Notes: a model not told the origin generated them from the letters alone. Numbered from the stretch's first letter, positions 8,819 through 18,122 are shown. The stretch: DNA of 64,000 nt from Humisphaera borealis (GCF_015169395.1 NZ_CP063458.1:1922001-1986000), one strand, 5' to 3'. Numbers and translations are program-made.

Positions 8819-9286
8819 ATGTCCATCCGCAACGCACTCTCCCGTCTCGGTCTTGAACTTCCGCCCGCGCCTGAACCCGCAGGGTCGTACGTCCCGGCCA
8901 AGCGTGTCGGCGATCTCGTTTTCGTCGCGGGCCAGTTGCCGATGCGCGAAGGCAAGCTCATCGCCACCGGCAAGGTGCCCTCGGCGTGCTCAATAGAACA
9001 GGCCCAGGAGGGCGCCAGGCAATGCGTCCTGAACGCGCTCGCGGCCGTGAAGTCGCTGGACGTCAATCTCGACCGCCTGGCCGGCGTGGTGCGGGTAGGC
9101 GTGTTCGTCTGCTCAGAGGACGGCTTCACCGAGCAGCCCAAGGTCGCCAACGGTGCCAGCGACTTGCTCGTCGAGTTGCTCGGCCCGACCGGCCAGCATG
9201 TCCGGGCTGCGGTCGGCACGAACGTCCTTCCGCTGGGGGCGGCAGTCGAGGTGGAGTTTGTTTTCGCGGTGATGGCCGATCCGTGA
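8819..9286 (+). CDS. RidA/YjgF family protein
   Basis: A 155-residue protein of the trimeric chorismate-mutase-like RidA fold. Conserved stretches are GDLVFVAGQLPMREGKL, QCVLNALAAVKS (a helix), RLAGVVRVGVFVCSEDGF and VRAAVGTNVLPLGAAVEVEFVFAV. RidA proteins hydrolyse reactive enamine/imine intermediates such as 2-aminoacrylate. This one is of the longer YoaB/TdcF-like type, in which the catalytic Arg near the C-terminus is replaced (the sequence has VRAAVGT rather than a clear R-x-C motif), so deaminase activity is uncertain. The ATG at 8819 gives the normal family N-terminus. Confidence 0.88.
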   Translation: MSIRNALSRLGLELPPAPEPAGSYVPAKRVGDLVFVAGQLPMREGKLIATGKVPSACSIEQAQEGARQCVLNALAAVKSLDVNLDRLAGVVRVGVFVCSEDGFTEQPKVANGASDLLVELLGPTGQHVRAAVGTNVLPLGAAVEVEFVFAVMADP

Positions 9287-9360
9287 TGTGCTTTGGGGGC
9301 GGTCACTGGCGGTTGCTGCCATCGCTCATGTTTCACGGCAGAATCGTCCGATAATCCAAT

Positions 9361-11118
9361 GTGGCGACTTCTTCCCTGATCGAACCATCGTCGCTTCACG
9401 AGAGCGCTGTACCCGCCGTGCCTGTCGCGCCAGGGCCTTCGGCCGGGGAGGTCGCCCGGGTCAACCTGACGACCAACCTGGCTGCCGCGGCGCACTCGCA
9501 ACCGACGCTCACCGTGGCCTTCCGCGGGCAAGCAGCTGAAAGGGATTGGACGTTCGCCCGCGACGGCTCCCTTACGCTTCAAATCGACGGCAAATGGTGG
9601 CACGGCTGTTCGCTGCCTCTTCGCGCCGCTCGGCAACAGCTCAAAACGATGGACGTCGCCGGCCCGGTGGCATGCCTGCTCGACCCACTGCATGGGGCCC
9701 ATCTTCGTGCGGCACTTGATCACCTCAAGCCGACGCAGGCGGTGCTCGCGATCGTCCTGGATGCTGGGTCGTTGCCGGTACTTCTCTCCACATTCGACTT
9801 CTCGGCCGACTTCGCCGCACATCGTCTCTGGTTTGCCGCGGGCGATGACTGGTCAGCCGATCTGCGTCGTCTGTTCGCCGAGCAGCCGGGACTGGCGGCG
9901 CCAATGCAGTTCGTGCGATTGGCCCTGCCCGACGCGGCACGGCTTGACCCGGTGATCGCCGAGGCACAGCGGGTCTTTGCCGCAGTGAGCGACGCCCGCT
10001 CGGAGCAGATGCGGCAGATTAAGGCGGATTGGAAGCAGGCCCTTCCCGACCACCGGCGACTAGCCGTCCTGACCGGGAGCCAGTTCCGCCTGTGGGATGA
10101 CGCCGGAGTGGCGATCGCAGAACTCGCAGGCGGCGCAGACGGACGGCAGCGAGGCGATCCCGAAGGCTCGGCCCGTTCCTGCGTCCCGGTCAACGCTGAC
10201 GACCCGGCTACAGGTTCGACCGTCGCGCTGGTCCAGACCGCCCTCGACTGCGGCGCGGTGTTGCTTGCCGATGTGGGCCGGGCCGATCTGCCGGAATTGC
10301 TTCCTGCGAACCTGCCATGGTTCACCTGGGTGACAACACCACGAATTCCTCCGGCGGCGCCTGCCGGTCCGAACGACCGCCTGCTGATCGCCGACCCCCA
10401 GTGGATGCCAACCGCCCTGGCCGCAGGATGGAAACAGTCATCGGTAATCGTCGCAGGCTGGCCGACGCCATCGCTATCGGCGTTGCCACCGATGAAGCCG
10501 ACTGCTACGGCGGCGATCATCGCCGATACCGTCCCGCTCGATCCACCTGAGAAGCTGGAAGAGTTCTCCAGCCACCTGTTGCTGTGGAACTCGATCCGGG
10601 AGGAGCTACAGGCCGATCCGCTAGCGGTCGGAATCGATGCAGACGCCTTCGTGAAAAGTCGAATGCGGCGTTACGGAATTGAAGACCCTTCGCTCGACCG
10701 GCGCCTGTTCGTGACTTCGTTGATCTGGCCGGCTGTCATGCAGGGCCTGGCGCGAAAGATTCTTGTCGAGGGGCTGCCGCTGAAACTCTACGGCAAGGGA
10801 TGGTCGCAGATCGCCGGCCTGGCGCAATCCAGCGGCGGCGAAGTGACGTCGCGTCAGCACCTGGCGGAAGTCGCCGGTCGCGTGTCGGCAATCATCGACG
10901 CCCGTCCGGCCACCTGGCGCAACGGCATGTATTCTCTGGCGCGCGCCAGCCAGCCCGGGGGGCAAGAACTGATCCCCGTCATCCGCACGGCCGGCCGGAC
11001 GTTTGGTGCTATTCGGCACGATGTGGTGCAGGCCCTGGCCGGGAAGTGGGTTCCGCAGACACCGGTGCCGAGCCTGGATTTGGGATTACTGGTGCGGCAG
11101 TTGCGCGGGTCGCCGTAG
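9361..11118 (+). CDS. Unknown protein, weakly like CgeB/family-1 glycosyltransferase-like proteins
   Basis: A 585-residue protein starting at a GTG codon. No strong catalytic motif is visible. The N-terminal third has a segment (PVACLLDPLHGAHLRAALDHL, then VLAIVLDAG) that resembles the Rossmann-like 'home-domain' of CgeB-type proteins. The C-terminal third (FVTSLIWPAVMQGLARKILVEG, LPLKLYGKGW, IDARPATWRNGMYSLARA) resembles their glycosyltransferase-like second half. A role in modifying surface glycans is possible but only inferred. Its last 110 bases overlap the convergent gene on the other strand. Confidence 0.55.
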   Translation: MATSSLIEPSSLHESAVPAVPVAPGPSAGEVARVNLTTNLAAAAHSQPTLTVAFRGQAAERDWTFARDGSLTLQIDGKWWHGCSLPLRAARQQLKTMDVAGPVACLLDPLHGAHLRAALDHLKPTQAVLAIVLDAGSLPVLLSTFDFSADFAAHRLWFAAGDDWSADLRRLFAEQPGLAAPMQFVRLALPDAARLDPVIAEAQRVFAAVSDARSEQMRQIKADWKQALPDHRRLAVLTGSQFRLWDDAGVAIAELAGGADGRQRGDPEGSARSCVPVNADDPATGSTVALVQTALDCGAVLLADVGRADLPELLPANLPWFTWVTTPRIPPAAPAGPNDRLLIADPQWMPTALAAGWKQSSVIVAGWPTPSLSALPPMKPTATAAIIADTVPLDPPEKLEEFSSHLLLWNSIREELQADPLAVGIDADAFVKSRMRRYGIEDPSLDRRLFVTSLIWPAVMQGLARKILVEGLPLKLYGKGWSQIAGLAQSSGGEVTSRQHLAEVAGRVSAIIDARPATWRNGMYSLARASQPGGQELIPVIRTAGRTFGAIRHDVVQALAGKWVPQTPVPSLDLGLLVRQLRGSP

Positions 11119-11863
11119 GGGCCGCATCGCGGGCTGCGGGCTCGGCCCCTAAGGAAAACGCAACACCCACGGGCGCGTCCTGGCGTTTCAAGAACGTCAG
11201 TCCCTCTGTACTGCCGTCATTTAGATCCACGATCCACTTCCCGCCGATCCGCCCCGCCGTCAGCACCACGGGCGTCGCGCCGCCCACCCAAGCCTTTGGA
11301 TGAGCAGCCGGCGAAGGCGGCAGTGGTGCATCGTCCAGCGCGATGCATCGGACGCGCATCGCCCGATTCTCAACCACCATGACCGTCTCCACGCCCACGG
11401 AGCGTCGATCGATACGCATAGGCGTACCTTCGAAGAGGCCGTGCTTCGAAAGGATACAGACGCCGATCTTTTCGCGGCTGGCCAGGCTCGCCTGCGATCT
11501 CTGAAAGAGTTCAGCGTGGTAGGACCGCTCCATGCCGAACGCTTCGATTACCGGCGGCACCAAAGACGATTCAATGTCGACGAGCACGAGCAGATCCGGC
11601 GACTCGGCCAGTCGGCGGATCGCCGAGGTGATCGATTGTGGCGACGCCCCATAGGGCCGGCAGTCCAACAGAACGCCTGCGATTGGCGGATTAGGCAAAC
11701 CGTTGGTGATGCCGCCAGGCGCACTCGGCGCGTGGCTCTTGGGCGACAGGTACAAGCCGCCGAGCACCGCGAACCCCAGCACGAAAATCGCGACGATGGT
11801 CCAGACGCCCCGACGGGAGCCGGGATGTCTGTGCTGCGGCGGTGTTGACGGAGCGGCGGTCAT
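11009..11863 (-). CDS. Membrane-anchored unknown protein with a possible degenerate EEP-like domain
   Basis: A 284-residue protein. From the chosen ATG (11863) a membrane anchor follows a basic stretch (RGVWTIVAIFVLGFAVLGGL). The domain after it has PDLLVLVDIE, REKIGVCILSKHGLF and VENRAMRVRCIAL. In order and spacing these recall the first half of endonuclease/exonuclease/phosphatase proteins, but the catalytic Glu, Asp and His are not convincing. The C-terminus is Ala/Pro-rich and overlaps the convergent neighbour by 110 bases. It is divergent from the DUF502 gene. Confidence 0.5.
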   Translation of the reverse strand: MTAAPSTPPQHRHPGSRRGVWTIVAIFVLGFAVLGGLYLSPKSHAPSAPGGITNGLPNPPIAGVLLDCRPYGASPQSITSAIRRLAESPDLLVLVDIESSLVPPVIEAFGMERSYHAELFQRSQASLASREKIGVCILSKHGLFEGTPMRIDRRSVGVETVMVVENRAMRVRCIALDDAPLPPSPAAHPKAWVGGATPVVLTAGRIGGKWIVDLNDGSTEGLTFLKRQDAPVGVAFSLGAEPAARDAAPTATRATAAPVIPNPGSAPVSAEPTSRPGPAPHRAE

Positions 11864-11946
11864 GTTGAAGCGGATTGTACGCGCATCGGTGCCGCAACAC
11901 CGGATGACGTTGCCGTCCCGCAATTCCCCGGCACAATGGGCCATCA

Positions 11947-12555
11947 ATGGACAAGATTGGCGCACACCTTCGCAAGGCATTTTTAGCCGGTATTCTCGCC
12001 GTCGCCCCGGTCGCGGTGACGATCTTTGTCGTCATTTATGTCGAGAGCGAGACCCGATCGGCCGTCGAGAAGGCGATCGGGCGCGATATCGCGCCGTTCG
12101 TCGGCATCCTGCTGGTCGTCGCAGTCATTTACGTCGTCGGCGTGATCGTCTCGAGCCTGATCGGCAAGCTGCTGCTTCGCCTCGCCGATAAGGCACTCAG
12201 CCGGCTACCGGTCGTGAAATCGGTCTACTCCGCTTGGAAGCAGATCGCGCTGACACCCGGCGGCGGCGAAGGGATGTACGCCAAGGTCGTCATGATCGAG
12301 GCCGAAGGCGCCGTCGGAACCGCGGCCGAGCCGGCGATGCAGATGGGATTCACCAGTGCCGAAAGCGTCCCCGGCAACGCCGACCTCTGGCCGGTCTTCG
12401 TTCCGCAATGCCCGAATCCGCTCAACGGCCGACTGCTGTTCGTGCCGAAGAGCAAGTGCCGTGTGACGAACATCAGCGCCGAAGACGCGTTCAAGATGCT
12501 GCTTTCGACGGGGAACTTCATTCCGGCGGGAGTCGGATCGAACTCGACACCCTGA
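11947..12555 (+). CDS. DUF502 family membrane protein
   Basis: A 202-residue inner-membrane protein with two membrane spans (about residues 9-30 and 50-72). The conserved DUF502 core follows: LSRLPVVKSVYSAWKQI, then WPVFVPQCPNPLNGRLLFVP and ISAEDAFKMLLSTG. The family is widespread in Gram-negative bacteria and plants (COV proteins) and has no settled biochemical role. The gene is nearly abutting the convergent HrpA-like gene. Confidence 0.9.
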   Translation: MDKIGAHLRKAFLAGILAVAPVAVTIFVVIYVESETRSAVEKAIGRDIAPFVGILLVVAVIYVVGVIVSSLIGKLLLRLADKALSRLPVVKSVYSAWKQIALTPGGGEGMYAKVVMIEAEGAVGTAAEPAMQMGFTSAESVPGNADLWPVFVPQCPNPLNGRLLFVPKSKCRVTNISAEDAFKMLLSTGNFIPAGVGSNSTP

Positions 12556-12557
12556 CG

Positions 12558-14696
12558 CTACTTCACCTCGGCAAACAACTGCTCCAATCGCTTCACCGAA
12601 ACCGGGAACGCCGTCTTCAGTTCCTGCGCGAACAGCGACACGCGAAGCTCTTCGAGCAGCCATCGGTACTGCGACAGGTTGGGGTCGGAAACGCCTTGAA
12701 ACTCGTGCAGTTCGGCGCGATCGACGTACTTCTTCCAGAGCGGCCGGACCTGGCTCATCGCCTGGGTGTCGCGATTGGCACCGGCGTTCAGGAGCTTGGT
12801 CAGCCGCAGGTCAAGTGCCTTGAGGTAACGGGGGAAGTGCTTCAGCCAGGGCCATGGCGTCGATGCGACAAAGCCCCTGGGCAGCAGTGCTTTGAGGTGC
12901 TCGCGAATGTCATTAGTGTTGGTCGCGAGTAACGGCGGCACCGGCTGGCCGAGACGACGGGACAGGGACTGGTACAGCTCCAGCGACTGCCCGACCGCCT
13001 CGCAGATGTCGCGCGACGATTCGCTGAGCCGCTGCCAGGCGGTTTCGGCCCGGGTGACGAAGTCTTCGCGTTTTCGGATGACGACCTGCGCCTCGCCGAA
13101 CAGCGCGCGGTCGGCCGAGAGGTTCAGAAGATCGCGCTTCAGCTCCTCGCTCGGGCCGAGGGTCGCGTACTGAAGCGACATCCGGTCGATGCCCGGCAGA
13201 TGCCGCTGGAGGTGCTTGACGCGATCCCCGCCTAGTTGCAGCAGGAACAGCCGTCGCAAACCGACAAGGTTTGCCCGGGCGGCAAGTTCGGCGGAATCGA
13301 GCAGGCGGAGGCCTACGCTACCGCCGGGCGACGCCTTGTCCCCGTCCTTCTCGACGATCGCCGGGTAGCCGCGAACGACCATGCCCGGCCGCTTGATCTC
13401 CACCATTTCCGGCAGGTCGTCGAAATCCCACCGGGTGATGCCGTCGCGGTGCCATTGGCTTTTGGGCAGCTCTTCGAACGTCTGCTTCAGCTCGACGCGT
13501 AGCTTGCGGCGGATCGTTTCCAGGTCGCGCCCGATCGCGAGTGTTTTGCCGACCTCGTCGACGATGCGGAAGTTCATCCGGAGATAGTCCGGCAGGTAGT
13601 CGGAACAGAACGCCTGTGGCGAGATCGCCTTGCCGGCAAACTTTCCCAGTTGCCAGGCGAGTTGCTCATACAGCGAACCGTCGCCGAAACGGATCAGCGG
13701 CAAAACGGACTTGACGGTGTCGGGAACCGGGACGAACTGTACGCGAACGTCCTTGGGCATCGTGCGGATCAGTTCGGTCAGCTTCTCGGCGAGATGGCCG
13801 GGCACGAGCCAGTCGAACGGCTCCTGGGGAAGCTGGTTCAGTAAAGCGACCGGCACCGTCGCGGTAACGCCGTCGAACTCGTTTCCGGGGTCGAACACGT
13901 AGCCGAGGGTGATGCGGACTGAATCGTTGACGACGACGCGCTCGGGGAACAGCTCGGCCGGCGCTTCGGGTCCGGGAACGATCAGGTCCTCGCGCTTCAT
14001 GAAGAGCGCCCGGCGATCGGCCTGCTCGGCCTTTTGGCGCCATTTCTCGAACAGCGGGCCGTTGTAGATTCCCGCCGGGACGCGGACGTCATAAAACGCG
14101 AATCGGCTCTGGGCATCGACCAGCAGATCGCGCCGGCGCAGCTTCGCCTCGGCCAGTTCGACGTCGCGGATCAATTGCCGGTTGTTACGGGCCCAGGGTG
14201 CTTCGGAATGATATTCCCCTTCGACCAGCCCCTGGCGGATGAAGATATCGCGGCTGGCTTTGGGATCGATTGGGCCGTAGTGAACGCGTCGCCGCGGCAC
14301 GACGACCAAGCCGAAGAGCGAGACCTTTTCTGAAGCCAGAACATGAGCCGACTCGCGGTGGTAGTATGGCTCGGAGTATTCCTTGTGCAGGAGATGCTCG
14401 CCGACGTTCTCGATCCACTCAGGTTCGATCCGGGCGACGGTGCGGGCGTACAGCTTGGTCGTCTCGGTCAGCTCGGCCGACATCACCCACGGCGGCTTAC
14501 GGCTGAAGAGGGAAGACCCCGGGAACAGGTGAAACTTGCGCCCGCGCGTCCCGTTGTACTCGAACTGTTCCTTCTTGAATCCGACGTTTCCGAGCAGGCC
14601 CGACAACAGCGCGCGATGCACCGCGGCAAAACGCTCGGGCGTAATGCCACGATGTTGGGCAGTCGGTTCGGAAGTTTCGCCGGCGGCCTGGGCCAT
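12558..14696 (-). CDS. HrpA C-terminal half (OB-fold plus DUF3418) without helicase domain
   Basis: A 712-residue protein that matches only the second half of the RNA helicase HrpA. The OB-type region is at about 28-110 (FAAVHRALLSGLLGNVGFKK, FPGSSLFSRKPPWVM, EWIENVGEHLLHKEYSEPYY). The DUF3418 region runs from about 120 to the end (RRRVHYGPIDP, IFIRQGLVEGEY, RRRDLLVDAQ, YRWLLEELRVSLFAQEL). No DEAH box, Walker A or helicase C domain is present: the upstream frame meets a stop (TGA) after about 23 codons, and no helicase lies nearby. Full HrpA is about 1300 residues. Either the gene is split with the helicase elsewhere, or this is a remnant that is still an intact frame. Confidence 0.88.
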   Translation of the reverse strand: MAQAAGETSEPTAQHRGITPERFAAVHRALLSGLLGNVGFKKEQFEYNGTRGRKFHLFPGSSLFSRKPPWVMSAELTETTKLYARTVARIEPEWIENVGEHLLHKEYSEPYYHRESAHVLASEKVSLFGLVVVPRRRVHYGPIDPKASRDIFIRQGLVEGEYHSEAPWARNNRQLIRDVELAEAKLRRRDLLVDAQSRFAFYDVRVPAGIYNGPLFEKWRQKAEQADRRALFMKREDLIVPGPEAPAELFPERVVVNDSVRITLGYVFDPGNEFDGVTATVPVALLNQLPQEPFDWLVPGHLAEKLTELIRTMPKDVRVQFVPVPDTVKSVLPLIRFGDGSLYEQLAWQLGKFAGKAISPQAFCSDYLPDYLRMNFRIVDEVGKTLAIGRDLETIRRKLRVELKQTFEELPKSQWHRDGITRWDFDDLPEMVEIKRPGMVVRGYPAIVEKDGDKASPGGSVGLRLLDSAELAARANLVGLRRLFLLQLGGDRVKHLQRHLPGIDRMSLQYATLGPSEELKRDLLNLSADRALFGEAQVVIRKREDFVTRAETAWQRLSESSRDICEAVGQSLELYQSLSRRLGQPVPPLLATNTNDIREHLKALLPRGFVASTPWPWLKHFPRYLKALDLRLTKLLNAGANRDTQAMSQVRPLWKKYVDRAELHEFQGVSDPNLSQYRWLLEELRVSLFAQELKTAFPVSVKRLEQLFAEVK

Positions 14697-14794
14697 GACG
14701 CGATTAAAGGCGCAATCGACACCGAGAGCAAACGTGTCGCGTGGAGTCCAGCGGCGAGTACATCACGACCGGCATCCAAGCAGCAGGGCTGCGA

Positions 14795-15118
14795 CTACTG
14801 CCTGATCTGGCGTCGATCGGACCTTGCCGCCGGCGATACTCCGGGCGGCATGCCAGAACGTCGCGGCGGTACTGAAGACGCCAGGTATTCCTGAACGACC
14901 TGAGTCTGCTGGCTGTCGTTCATCTGCAGGAAGGCATGGATTGCTGCAGCCAGCAGCAATCGGGGGCTAGCGGTGCGGCATTTTTCGAGGTGCGTGAGCA
15001 TCTCGGCAATGTCGCCGCCCAGGCCGAACGCCTCCTTGGCCTCCTGCCAGGCCTTGGGGCGAAGAAAACCCTCGTCGTCGTGCGGAGCGGGTCGGACAAT
15101 TTCGAATGAATGTGACAT
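14795..15118 (-). CDS. Small unknown protein
   Basis: A 107-residue protein starting at MSHSFEIVRP (15118). It has a helical middle (WQEAKEAFGLGGDIAEMLTH, then PRLLLAAAIHAFLQMNDSQQ) and a basic, proline-containing tail. It lies upstream of the HrpA-like gene on the same strand, 98 bases away, so they could be co-transcribed. I do not recognise the family. An earlier in-frame start at 15334 would overlap the divergent RnfC-like gene and is less likely. Confidence 0.45.
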   Translation of the reverse strand: MSHSFEIVRPAPHDDEGFLRPKAWQEAKEAFGLGGDIAEMLTHLEKCRTASPRLLLAAAIHAFLQMNDSQQTQVVQEYLASSVPPRRSGMPPGVSPAARSDRRQIRQ

Positions 15119-15248
15119 GTCGCCCAACGGTGAAGTGAATGGAATCGAACCAGCCGTTGCGAGGTTCTGATGCATATGCGAGATCCGCTTGGATCGAACG
15201 CCAAGATTGCCGATAACGACGACGATGCGTCGGCGGTGATAAGCCGAT

Positions 15249-16589
15249 ATGCTGAGACCGACGACAGCACCTTCGACTATGCCTGCCAGCCGCGACGATA
15301 GATCCTCCCCACCGGCGCTCCCGCTGCTCCCCACTCCAGACTGTCTGAGCGTCCCTTCGGACCTGTCCTTCGATACGGCTCATCCTTCGATGGAGTGGCT
15401 TGCACCGGGTTCGGTGGTCTCGCAAGGCGCGCCGCTGCTTGCAAAGTCTCTGGAATCGCATCGGACCCCTGTCGCGCCGGTTGACGGAATCGTCGGTGAG
15501 CAAGTTCCGGTGCGGCTGATCGGCGGCCGCGAGGTGCTTGGCGTGCGATTTACACCGGCCCACCCCGGCCCCACCGTGCGGCCAAACGCCAGCCGGGGCG
15601 ATCACCGTGAAGCGGCACGGCGGCTCGACGAGGTAGACACATCGGCCTTCGGCGAATGGCTCACCCGGATCCAACTTGCCGGGATTGCGGCCGATCGCTG
15701 GACCTGCCCCGACCTGCTGAAGCAACTTCGCGATGCCCTGACCCGCCCGATCGACACACTGGTCTGCAATCTCCTGGACAGTGACCCCTGGCTCCCGCTG
15801 TCGCGCACGGCTTGCCAGTCATACCCCCGGGAACTGGCGGCCGGGCTGGGGTTACTCGGACGACTGACCGGCGCCAAAGACTGGTGGGCACTGGTGGACC
15901 AGGCCGACGACTGCTCGGGACCGATCCGCGAAGCCGCAAGCGACTTGGCCAGCGCGCTGCGCATCGCACCACTGGAAAACGACTACCCCCAGCTCGATCC
16001 GACACTCCTGGTCCATTCCATAACCGGTCGGCGTCTCCGGCCCGGTCGTCTTCCGAGTACTCACGGGGTGATCCTGATCGACGGGCCGGCGGCGGCGGCC
16101 ATCGGTCGGCTGCTGCTCGATGATTCGCCCATGACCCACGTCCCGATCGCAGTTTACGATCAACCGACGGACGTCATCTCCTGCCTGTCGGTCCCCCTCG
16201 GCGTGCATGCCCGCGCAGTTTTCAGCCTGCTGGGCATTCCCTGGGCTTCCCGCGACGTCTTTGCCGGCGGACCGCTGCGTCAGTTGCGGGTGGGTGATGA
16301 TGAAGTGATCGGCCCCGGCGAGTTGACGCTCTTTTCCGCCCCGCAGCATCCGGCAATGCCGCCGGAGCCGTGCGTGCGTTGCGGGTGGTGCGTGGAAGCA
16401 TGCCCGACGCGATGCCGCCCGGCCGGGCTGCTGGAAGCGGCCCAGCGCCGGGACGCGGAGTGGGCGCGCGGCAACGGCCTGGATGCGTGCATCGAATGCG
16501 GACTGTGCACGTTCGTCTGCCCCTCAAAGCTTCCGCTGCTTGAGGGTATTCGATTCCTAAAGCGAGGAATCGCGGCCGAAGAGTTCTGA
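15249..16589 (+). CDS. RnfC-like iron-sulfur protein, orphan
   Basis: A 446-residue soluble protein that resembles the RnfC subunit of ion-pumping ferredoxin:NAD oxidoreductase. The N-terminal part has the barrel-sandwich segment (MEWLAPGSVVSQGAPLL through PVDGIVGEQVPV). A middle region contains an FAGGPLRQLRVGDDEVIGPG segment. Two 4Fe-4S motifs end the protein: Cys375, 378, 381, 385 and Cys414, 417, 420, 424. The FMN/NADH-binding glycine loops of true RnfC are weak. No rnfA, B, D, E or G genes are adjacent, so it probably serves another electron-transfer partner. An ATG at 15279 is an alternative start. Confidence 0.75.
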   Translation: MLRPTTAPSTMPASRDDRSSPPALPLLPTPDCLSVPSDLSFDTAHPSMEWLAPGSVVSQGAPLLAKSLESHRTPVAPVDGIVGEQVPVRLIGGREVLGVRFTPAHPGPTVRPNASRGDHREAARRLDEVDTSAFGEWLTRIQLAGIAADRWTCPDLLKQLRDALTRPIDTLVCNLLDSDPWLPLSRTACQSYPRELAAGLGLLGRLTGAKDWWALVDQADDCSGPIREAASDLASALRIAPLENDYPQLDPTLLVHSITGRRLRPGRLPSTHGVILIDGPAAAAIGRLLLDDSPMTHVPIAVYDQPTDVISCLSVPLGVHARAVFSLLGIPWASRDVFAGGPLRQLRVGDDEVIGPGELTLFSAPQHPAMPPEPCVRCGWCVEACPTRCRPAGLLEAAQRRDAEWARGNGLDACIECGLCTFVCPSKLPLLEGIRFLKRGIAAEEF

Positions 16590-16648
16590 CGATCAGTCCA
16601 CTACAGCGCGCGTTGCGACCCGCTAGCACCAGCGTTTTGCTGCCGATG

Positions 16649-17575
16649 CTATTTCTTCTTCTCATCCTTCTTCTTGTCGCCGCCGAGGAGTCCCTTGAAC
16701 GCGTCGCCGGGCTTCTGTTCGCCGCCGATGAGATCACCGATCGCCTTGGCGGGATTGGTCGTTGCCCCGCCGGTGGCTCCTTCGAGTGCGGTGAGGGCGG
16801 CTTTACCGGGGTCTTTCAGCGTGTCGGGATTCAGAAGCGAACCGACGATCTTTCCGGCCTCGCCGGGAATGTACTTCTGCGCGATGGCGTTCAGGTCGCC
16901 GTCCAACAGTGCCTTCAACTGCGAAGGGATGCCGCCGGAACTGCTGGCCTTGGCCGCCAGTTCGCTGACGATCTGGGTGACCACCTGTTTCACGGCCACG
17001 CCGGTCTCGGCGCCGTCGGCGTTGCCGACATTCTTCATTTCGTAGGTGCCAAGTTTCAGAGGAATCTCTTCCGGCAGCCCGGGCAGACCGGGTCGCAGCG
17101 TGACCTGCGGCTCCTTGATCATGATGGAATCAATGATCAACTTCATCTTCTCGCCTTCGGCGGTTGGTTCGGTCGGTTTGCCGGGAGGCAAGTTCTCCGT
17201 CATCGCCTTGATGTTAAACTTGCCGTCCTTTTGCTCGAGAAGCATTTTCGGGCGGTCAATTGTGATGGACTGGATTCGCACCGGCGTGGACCGCAGCTGA
17301 CCGTAACTTACCTTGACGTCGAGCCCGCCGATTTCGAGCATCGGCCGTGCCGAGAATCCTGGCGGCGAAGCGATGGAATAGTCTTGCAGGCTGAGCTGTC
17401 CGCCGAACGGGGCGATCGTGGCACCGCCGAGGGTGGTTGGGAGATTGAGCGACTTGGAGGACTGCTGCTCGACCTGGCTCCTGATGATGCCGCCGAGGGA
17501 GAAGTAGAGCACGACACCGCCCACGACCAGCAGGACGACCACCAGCAGGACAATTCGCTTGATCCACTTCAACAT
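16649..17575 (-). CDS. AsmA/DUF748-like envelope protein
   Basis: A 308-residue protein with an N-terminal membrane anchor (residues 7-29, IVLLVVVLLVVGGVVLYFSL). The periplasmic part has AsmA-like features: IIRSQVEQQSSKSLNLPTTL, GGLDVKVSYGQL and TPVRIQSITIDRPKMLLEQK, with beta repeats that hold lipid in the family. The C-terminus is a Lys/Glu/Asp tail (GDKKKDEKKK). Such proteins help phospholipid transport or outer-membrane homeostasis. I chose the ATG at 17575 because the hydrophobic anchor follows directly. Confidence 0.75.
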   Translation of the reverse strand: MLKWIKRIVLLVVVLLVVGGVVLYFSLGGIIRSQVEQQSSKSLNLPTTLGGATIAPFGGQLSLQDYSIASPPGFSARPMLEIGGLDVKVSYGQLRSTPVRIQSITIDRPKMLLEQKDGKFNIKAMTENLPPGKPTEPTAEGEKMKLIIDSIMIKEPQVTLRPGLPGLPEEIPLKLGTYEMKNVGNADGAETGVAVKQVVTQIVSELAAKASSSGGIPSQLKALLDGDLNAIAQKYIPGEAGKIVGSLLNPDTLKDPGKAALTALEGATGGATTNPAKAIGDLIGGEQKPGDAFKGLLGGDKKKDEKKK

Positions 17576-17769
17576 GGCTGTTCCTCCAGGACACGATCCG
17601 TTCCATGATCTCATCCATCTCGCCGACAGATATTATCGGTCCATTGTCGATGGGGGTGGCGGGTTTATCAACTAACTTCCCTATCGGTTTGACTATAACG
17701 CCCTGTAGTGCATGATTCGGCGACAGCCGGCGACCGTTCGGCGAACCCAGTTCACTCGGAGAAGGATCC

Positions 17770-18087
17770 ATGCTACTGACGAAGCACGAGAATCAGACTT
17801 TCATCAACCAGACCGTATACATCAGCGGACAGGCATTCATCGGATGCACCTTTACGGCGTGCACGCTGATCCTTCGCGAGACTGTCTATCACCTTCAGAA
17901 CTGCACGTTCGAACGCTGCAACTGGCATGTTGACTGGGTGTTGATGTGGGGCAGCCCCGAATCGCTTCGGGAGATCAAGGCCCTGGTCAGCCTGATCGAG
18001 CAGGCGCAGCAGCAGGCGGAACAGCAGGCGGGTGCCGGGGCGACCGAAGCGCCGGTCGGCGGCTCGAGCTCGCCGTTCGCCAGCTAA
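17770..18087 (+). CDS. Small unknown protein with a pentapeptide-like N-terminal half
   Basis: A 105-residue protein with a good ribosome-binding site (GGAGAAGG, six bases upstream). Residues 8-52 alternate small, Cys/Thr-rich strands (FIGCTFTACTLILRET, LQNCTFERCNW) in the manner of a short pentapeptide-repeat coil. A helix with Gln-rich coiled-coil character follows (LVSLIEQAQQQAEQQAG), then a low-complexity tail. A strong hairpin directly follows the gene. The function is unknown. Confidence 0.65.
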   Translation: MLLTKHENQTFINQTVYISGQAFIGCTFTACTLILRETVYHLQNCTFERCNWHVDWVLMWGSPESLREIKALVSLIEQAQQQAEQQAGAGATEAPVGGSSSPFAS

Positions 18088-18122
18088 CGTCGTCTGGCCG
18101 ACGGCCCAACTCAGTATTGTTT

